64,000 bases of DNA from Spirochaetales bacterium (GTDB lineage Bacteria; Spirochaetota; Spirochaetia; Treponematales; Treponemataceae): positions 22,085 through 86,084 of the forward strand of contig JAQXNX010000030.1 of NCBI GenBank assembly GCA_029098225.1. The letters are read 5' to 3'. The notes under the pieces are model-generated. The model saw only the letters and a list, made by a program, of their open reading frames with translations. It searched no databases and had not been told where the DNA came from. Shown piece after piece: positions 59,838 through 64,000 of the stretch; position 1 is the stretch's first letter, and every line of letters starts with the position of its first letter. The position numbers and the translations under genes were made by a program.

Positions 59838-62312
59838 TCCTAATGTAATCTCAACATTAACTTCTTTCTTTCCTTCAACGTATGGAACTACACAGCCTTC
59901 TACAGACTGTCCGTCTACAAGCATGCTCTTAACACCCTTGCAAACGTGGCTCGGGTTTTTGATTGTGATGTTGTACTTTGCACCGCGGAAGAGTCGGGTA
60001 GCTGTAAATCCGTCCCATGAAGATGGAATAGAAGGGTCAACCTTGAGTCCATCGAAGTCTGGCTGAATACCGAGGATGTACTGGCTGATAGCAACCATGT
60101 TCCATGCGGCAGTACCTGTAAGCCATGAGTTTTTACCCTGACCAAAGTTCTTGCCTGTCTGTCCGATGTCCGAACCTGCATCCTTACCACCAATCATCTG
60201 GCCATATACGTATGGTTCAGTCTTGTGGATGTCAGAAGTTTCTTCTGTAAATGCAGGTGCAATTTCTGAGTAATATTTGAAAGCCTGATTTCCTTCACCT
60301 GCATAAGCAGCGGCACAGATAATCCATGCGTTGTTATGAGTGAAGATACCGGCGTTCTCTTTGTATCCGCCCGGATATGTTGAGATTTCACCATATTCAA
60401 TATAGTACTTACTGAAGGCAGGATTATTGAGAACAAGTCCGTGTTTTGTATTAAGTCTCTCATCGATTGCGGCAAGGGTCTTCTTTGTTGCGTCTTTATC
60501 AATATCAGACATGATTGCAAAGCCCTGTGGTTCAATAAAGATCTGTCCTTCTTCACATTCGTGAGAACCCATCTTCTTGCCGTAAGCATCGTAAGCACGC
60601 ATAAACCAGTTGCCGTCCCATGCAGAATCCATCATAACTTTCTTCATCTTGTCTATAGCTTTCTGAGCTTTTTCGGCATCTTTTTTCTTACCGAGATGAT
60701 TTAAGATTCCTACAAAATTTGGTCCTACATATGTAAAGAGGGCAGCAACGAATACAGATTCTGCAACCTTAGAGTAGCCGCCTTCCTTCTTGAACTTAGG
60801 GTTTGTATAAGTCTGGAAGCTTTCGCCCGGTGTGTCAGAGAAGCATGAAAGGTTGATACAGTCGTTCCAGTCTGCGCGCATTGCAAGAGGAAGTCCGTGT
60901 GGACCAAGATTATTTACAATGTGGTAGAAGCTTACTGTAAGGTGGTCGAGCATTGATTTTGCCTTTGACTCATCGTTATCGTAAGGAACCTTTGCATCGA
61001 GAATTGACCAGTCGCCAGTTTCCTTGATGTAAGCTGATACAGAAAGAATCATCCAGAGTGGGTCATCAGAGAAGTCTCCACCGATGTCTGCATTACCCTT
61101 CTTTGTAAGCGGCTGGTACTGGTGATAACATCCACCGTCAGGAAGCTGAGTAGAAGCAATGTCGATAAGGCGTTCGCGGGCGCGGTCTGGAATCTGATGT
61201 ACGAAACCAAGAATATCCTGGTTAGAATCACGGAAGCCCATACCACGACCAATTCCAGATTCAAAGTAAGAAGCAGAACGTGAAAGGTTGAAAGTAACCA
61301 TACACTGATACTGGTTCCAGATGTTTACCATGCGGTTTACTTTGTCTTCCGGTGTGTTTACGTTGAGGATGCCGAGGAGCTTGTCCCAGTAAGCGCGGAG
61401 CTCAGCCATACCTGCTGCAAACTTTTCTGGTGTGTTGTATTTCTCGATCATGGCAAGGGCTTTTTCTTTGTTGATTGTCTTGCCGTCTGCCTCAAACTTT
61501 TTGTCCACTGGCATTTCAACATAACCGAGGATGAATACGAGAGTTTTGCTTTCGCCAGCCTTGAGTGTAATTTCTTTGTAGTGAGAAGCAATTGGAGACC
61601 AGCCGTCTGCGAGAGAGTTTCCGCAGGTTCCGTCGAGAACCTGCTGAGGATTGTTGAAGCCGTTGTAAAGACCAATGAAGGTGTCGCGGTCTGTATCGTA
61701 GCCGTCGATTGTGTCATTTACTGTATAGAAAGCAAAGTGATTGCGGCGGTCGCGGTATTCAGTTTTATGATAGATTGTTGAATCTTTGATTTCTACACGA
61801 CCAGTAGAAAAGTTTCTCTGGAAGTTTGTGCAGTCATCCTGAGCATCCCAGAGACACCATTCAGCAAATGACCAGAATTTGAAAGTCTTGTCTGAGCTGC
61901 CTTCATTTGTAAGAACAACCTGCTGAACTTCTCCATCATAATCCTGTGGAACAAAGAAAGTAACTTCTGCTTTAAGACCATTCTTTTTACCTGTGATTAC
62001 AGTGTAGCCCATACCGTGGCGGCATTCGTAAGAATCGAGTTCTGTCTTTACAGGAGACCAGCCAGGATTCCAGATTGTACCGTTATCGTTGATGTAGAAA
62101 TAACGTCCGCCCATATCAATAGGTACGTTGTTGTAGCGGTAACGTGTGATTCGGCGGAGGCGTGCATCTTTATAAAAGCTGTAACCGCCGGCAGTGTTAG
62201 AAATTAACGAGAAAAATCCCTGAGTTCCAAGATAGTTAATCCAAGGGTAAGGTGTGCGAGGAGTATCAATTACATACTCGCGTTTTGCATCATCAAAGTG
62301 TCCGAACTTCAT
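59835..62312 (-). CDS. Cellobiose phosphorylase (glycoside hydrolase family 94)
   Basis: This cytoplasmic enzyme splits cellobiose with phosphate into glucose and glucose-1-phosphate, saving ATP. The 825-residue protein has the usual CBP N-terminus ([38 protein letters not shown]), the central [20 protein letters not shown], and the acid/base region [21 protein letters not shown], where Asp of DWND is catalytic. Length matches Clostridium CBP. Cellodextrin or laminaribiose specificity is not excluded. It has its own promoter and an operator shared with the adjacent LacI gene. Its 3' end overlaps a three-copy repeat. Confidence 0.95.
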   Translation of the reverse strand: MKFGHFDDAKREYVIDTPRTPYPWINYLGTQGFFSLISNTAGGYSFYKDARLRRITRYRYNNVPIDMGGRYFYINDNGTIWNPGWSPVKTELDSYECRHGMGYTVITGKKNGLKAEVTFFVPQDYDGEVQQVVLTNEGSSDKTFKFWSFAEWCLWDAQDDCTNFQRNFSTGRVEIKDSTIYHKTEYRDRRNHFAFYTVNDTIDGYDTDRDTFIGLYNGFNNPQQVLDGTCGNSLADGWSPIASHYKEITLKAGESKTLVFILGYVEMPVDKKFEADGKTINKEKALAMIEKYNTPEKFAAGMAELRAYWDKLLGILNVNTPEDKVNRMVNIWNQYQCMVTFNLSRSASYFESGIGRGMGFRDSNQDILGFVHQIPDRARERLIDIASTQLPDGGCYHQYQPLTKKGNADIGGDFSDDPLWMILSVSAYIKETGDWSILDAKVPYDNDESKAKSMLDHLTVSFYHIVNNLGPHGLPLAMRADWNDCINLSCFSDTPGESFQTYTNPKFKKEGGYSKVAESVFVAALFTYVGPNFVGILNHLGKKKDAEKAQKAIDKMKKVMMDSAWDGNWFMRAYDAYGKKMGSHECEEGQIFIEPQGFAIMSDIDKDATKKTLAAIDERLNTKHGLVLNNPAFSKYYIEYGEISTYPGGYKENAGIFTHNNAWIICAAAYAGEGNQAFKYYSEIAPAFTEETSDIHKTEPYVYGQMIGGKDAGSDIGQTGKNFGQGKNSWLTGTAAWNMVAISQYILGIQPDFDGLKVDPSIPSSWDGFTATRLFRGAKYNITIKNPSHVCKGVKSMLVDGQSVEGCVVPYVEGKKEVNVEITLG

Positions 62313-62364
62313 GTGCGTCTCCTGTGTAAGGTGATTTTATGGCGCCTGCCGATTCTCCGAAAAT

Positions 62365-62414
62365 CAGCGAAAACGTTGTAGTAAAATTATAGCGTATGAT
62401 AAGGATTTGTGCAA
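62365..62414 (-). promoter_or_regulatory. GH94 promoter with LacI-type operator
   Basis: On the minus strand, TTGCAC (62409-62414), 17 bases, TATAAT (62386-62391). The operator CAACGTTTTCGCTG (62365-62378, minus) covers the start site. An identical 14-base sequence lies at the lacI-type gene promoter. Confidence 0.82.
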
Positions 62415-62485
62415 ATGAATTTTTATATTCCCGGAAAGGTCAATAAATTTTTACATTCTCGGGATAAATCCGGAAAAGACATTAA

Positions 62486-63490
62486 TTACAGTTTTACCAC
62501 CGATCCGCCTTTTAAAAGCCGGCCTGTAATCATCTCTTTTTTGGGTTCAAAAGGGTCTGGATTTTCAATTCTGCTAATCAAAGCCTCTGCTATAGCCTGG
62601 CCAATTGCAAGTCCATTTTGTTCATATGTAGTTAATGGCGGAATCATCATTGAAGTGAGCATAATTCCATCATAACCGACAATACTTATATCTTTTCCTG
62701 GAATTAAACCTCTGGAACTAATCTCGCGAATTCCGCCAAGGGCAGAGTAGTCATCGGGATAAAAAATACAAGTTGGTGGTTCAGGTAAAGAAAGAAGAAT
62801 ATTAGTTGCTTCTGCACTTGTATAAGGATCGTTGTACATAGCTTCCACAAAATAATCAGCTGGAATTTCAATTCCATGCGCTTTACACGATGCAATAAAT
62901 GAACTTTTTCTTTCTGAAGTTACAAGCGTATCTTCTCCATGAATCATTGCAATTTTAGAATGCCCCATAGAAACAACATATTCAACAAGCTCTTTTTCGC
63001 CGTTTTCATTATTGCTCATAACACTTGAATGAGCATTATCATAATAATAATCAAGCGTAACAGTTGGAATTTCGCTTTTTACAAGCTTTTTAATAGCAGA
63101 AGATTTATAATCGGCAGAAAGAATAGCAACTCCGTCAAAGTTCCTGCTTCTGATATGATTGTAATAATCGTCATTAAGGTTAGTTGCAGTAAAAGTAATT
63201 TCATACCCATGAGTCTGAGCAACTTTGTGAAGTCCGCTGATTATAGTTGCAAAATACTGATGCTGAAATCCTGCCCGTGTTTTATCTTCAAAAATAACAC
63301 CAATATCGTATGTTCGGTTTGTTCGTAAAGTTCTGGCAGCAAGGTTAGGGTGGTAGCCCATTTTTTCTGCTTTTTTGCGAATCAATTTTATAGTTTCCTC
63401 GCTTATTTCTGAACTACCTTTTAAAGCTTTACTTACTGTAGAAAAAGAAACATTACATTCTTTTGCAATGTCTTTTAATGTAACCATCAT
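62486..63490 (-). CDS. LacI-family transcriptional regulator
   Basis: A 334-residue repressor. The N-terminal helix-turn-helix is TLKDIAKECNVSFSTVSKALKG, followed by the hinge NLAARTLRTNRTYDIGVIF. The periplasmic-binding-protein-like core has SDYKSSAIKKLVK and MGHSKIAMIHG. It lies upstream of, and in the same direction as, cellobiose phosphorylase. The identical operator at both promoters predicts that it represses itself and GH94 until a sugar, possibly cellobiose, binds. The sugar is inferred. Confidence 0.94.
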   Translation of the reverse strand: MMVTLKDIAKECNVSFSTVSKALKGSSEISEETIKLIRKKAEKMGYHPNLAARTLRTNRTYDIGVIFEDKTRAGFQHQYFATIISGLHKVAQTHGYEITFTATNLNDDYYNHIRSRNFDGVAILSADYKSSAIKKLVKSEIPTVTLDYYYDNAHSSVMSNNENGEKELVEYVVSMGHSKIAMIHGEDTLVTSERKSSFIASCKAHGIEIPADYFVEAMYNDPYTSAEATNILLSLPEPPTCIFYPDDYSALGGIREISSRGLIPGKDISIVGYDGIMLTSMMIPPLTTYEQNGLAIGQAIAEALISRIENPDPFEPKKEMITGRLLKGGSVVKL

Positions 63491-63496
63491 TTACTC

Positions 63497-63544
63497 CAAC
63501 GTTTTCGCTGCTAACAGTATACCCCGAAATCACGCTTCAAGCAA
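63497..63544 (+). promoter_or_regulatory. LacI-gene promoter and operator
   Basis: Written for the plus strand, but the promoter reads leftward. On the minus strand, TTGCTT (63539-63544), 17 bases, TATACT (63516-63521), then CAGCGAAAACGTTG (63497-63510), the same 14-base operator as at GH94, placed over the start site. This indicates autoregulation. Confidence 0.8.
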
Positions 63545-63560
63545 ATGGTTTTATTGTATT

Positions 63561-63608
63561 AAAAATGACGGTCCCGGTTTTCAAAGAAAAACGGGACCGT
63601 CATTTTTA
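63561..63608. terminator. Strong orphan hairpin between divergent genes
   Basis: AAAAATGACGGTCCCG (63561-63576) pairs with CGGGACCGTCATTTTT (63593-63608), a 16-bp stem around a 16-base loop. T-runs on either strand make it a possible bidirectional terminator. No gene ends here, so what it terminates is unclear. Confidence 0.6.
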
Positions 63609-63676
63609 TCAATTCTTATCATTTTTTCCTATATTAGACTTCCTTTTTTTAATAGTTTTCGCGTTTATATATATGT

Positions 63677-63753
63677 GATGCGGGATAAAAATGTTATTTA
63701 AATGAATAATATTTTATCCCTCATCTGGAGTTTTTTTTTTTCAAAAAACTCCT
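63677..63753 (+). repeat. Long imperfect inverted repeat and T-rich hairpin before the Rpn gene
   Basis: GATGCGGGATAAAA (63677-63690) pairs with TTTTATCCCTCATC (63712-63725), 13 of 14 positions, and the pairing extends inward through ATGTTATT/AATAATAT. GGAGTTTTTT and AAAAAACTCC (63727-63753) form a second hairpin. A direct repeat of TTATCCC-CTCATCTGGA recurs at about 63808-63825, next to the Rpn gene. Confidence 0.65.
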
Positions 63754-63844
63754 TGAAATTTATTTTCAGAGTAAATGAAGGGTAAAAATCTGATTTTCAT
63801 TAAAAAGGTTATCCCACTCATCTGGAAATTAGTATGGAGGCCTT

Positions 63845-64000
63845 ATGGGACAATTTTCAAAACCCTGGGAAGAATTGACGATTGCAGATAATTTTATTTT
63901 CTGCAAGGTAATGCAAAATGCAGAGCTCTGCAAAGAGATTCTTGAAGTTCTACTGGATATTCAGATAGAAAAAATTGAATATTTACAGACAGAATCTCCT
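63845..64000 (+). CDS. Rpn-family recombination-promoting nuclease/putative transposase (partial)
   Basis: The first 52 codons of a gene running off the window. The start MGQFSKPWEELTIADNFIFCKVMQNAELCKEILEVLL (key residues W, L, D, F, F, V, L, C, L) matches the N-terminus of Rpn/PD-(D/E)XK nuclease family transposase proteins, which are present in many copies in treponemes. The catalytic residues lie beyond the window. A GGAGG ribosome binding site is a few bases upstream. Long inverted repeats precede the gene. Confidence 0.8.
   Translation, partial: MGQFSKPWEELTIADNFIFCKVMQNAELCKEILEVLLDIQIEKIEYLQTESP

Overview
The window looks like a chromosomal segment of a host-associated treponeme (phylum Spirochaetota), probably a rumen or gut Treponema. 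I infer this from the low-GC, A/T-rich codon use, the very long GreA with a helical N-terminal extension, the abundance of lipoproteins, TPR and ankyrin proteins, flagellar-export relatives next to yraN, and an oadGAB sodium pump. No rRNA, tRNA, CRISPR array or prophage was seen. Species-level assignment is not possible from the sequence alone.

Layout. 0.1-4.1 kb: an Mrp/NBP35 ATPase, a TrpR-type repressor and a large ankyrin lipoprotein. 4.2-8.2 kb: the oxaloacetate decarboxylase sodium pump (oadG-oadA-oadB), whose alpha subunit carries two biotinyl domains. 8.2-10.2 kb: a GC-rich non-coding block, then a PadR regulator, a DUF1700/DUF4097 protein and a PspC protein. 10.2-23.4 kb: an unusual carbohydrate ABC system with two permease pairs, a membrane-anchored 985-residue binding protein, an NHL/TPR protein, a Yip1-like protein, a large DUF5696-type protein and a separately promoted binding lipoprotein, but no ATPase. 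23.4-24.8 kb: argH. 24.9-27.3 kb: the rpsP-khpA-rimM-trmD-rplS ribosome operon. 27.4-29.3 kb: FliK-like, FlhB-C-like, YraN and FlgM-like genes. 29.4-32.7 kb: a zinc-ribbon protein, the earP-efp pair and rlmJ. 32.7-38.7 kb (minus strand): ferredoxin, an M23 peptidase operon, then PBP1A, a lone ParB-like domain and an outer-membrane-type protein. 39.0-48.7 kb: TPR proteins, the long greA, an MBL hydrolase, deoC, rpe and three envelope TPR or lipoprotein genes. 48.8-54.5 kb: recA, folK, scpA, a YARHG protein, scpB, an rluB-type gene and a PAP2 phosphatase. 54.7-59.6 kb: cmk, rpsA, a degenerate NtrC-like protein, a TPR membrane protein and a lipoprotein. 59.8-63.5 kb (minus): cellobiose phosphorylase and its LacI-family regulator. 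The window ends inside an Rpn-family nuclease gene.

How the genes fit together. Several units are classical housekeeping operons. The cellobiose phosphorylase and LacI genes share an identical 14-base operator at their start sites, so they form a small self-regulated regulon. EF-P has arginine at the tip of its modification loop and sits just behind its predicted rhamnosyltransferase EarP. The 10-23 kb cluster is the best candidate for a poorly described multi-component system: its parts suggest an envelope-spanning glycan-capture and import assembly that borrows an ATPase encoded elsewhere.

Non-coding signals stand out. There is a candidate 80-nt small RNA with a C-rich anti-Shine-Dalgarno loop (about 36281-36361, minus). 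A two-hairpin 3' element recurs directly downstream of efp, a TPR gene and the GH94 gene, and its first hairpin changes in sequence while keeping its pairing. Several genes have promoters so close to the start codon that the mRNAs should be leaderless, and some of these promoters are built into the preceding terminator.
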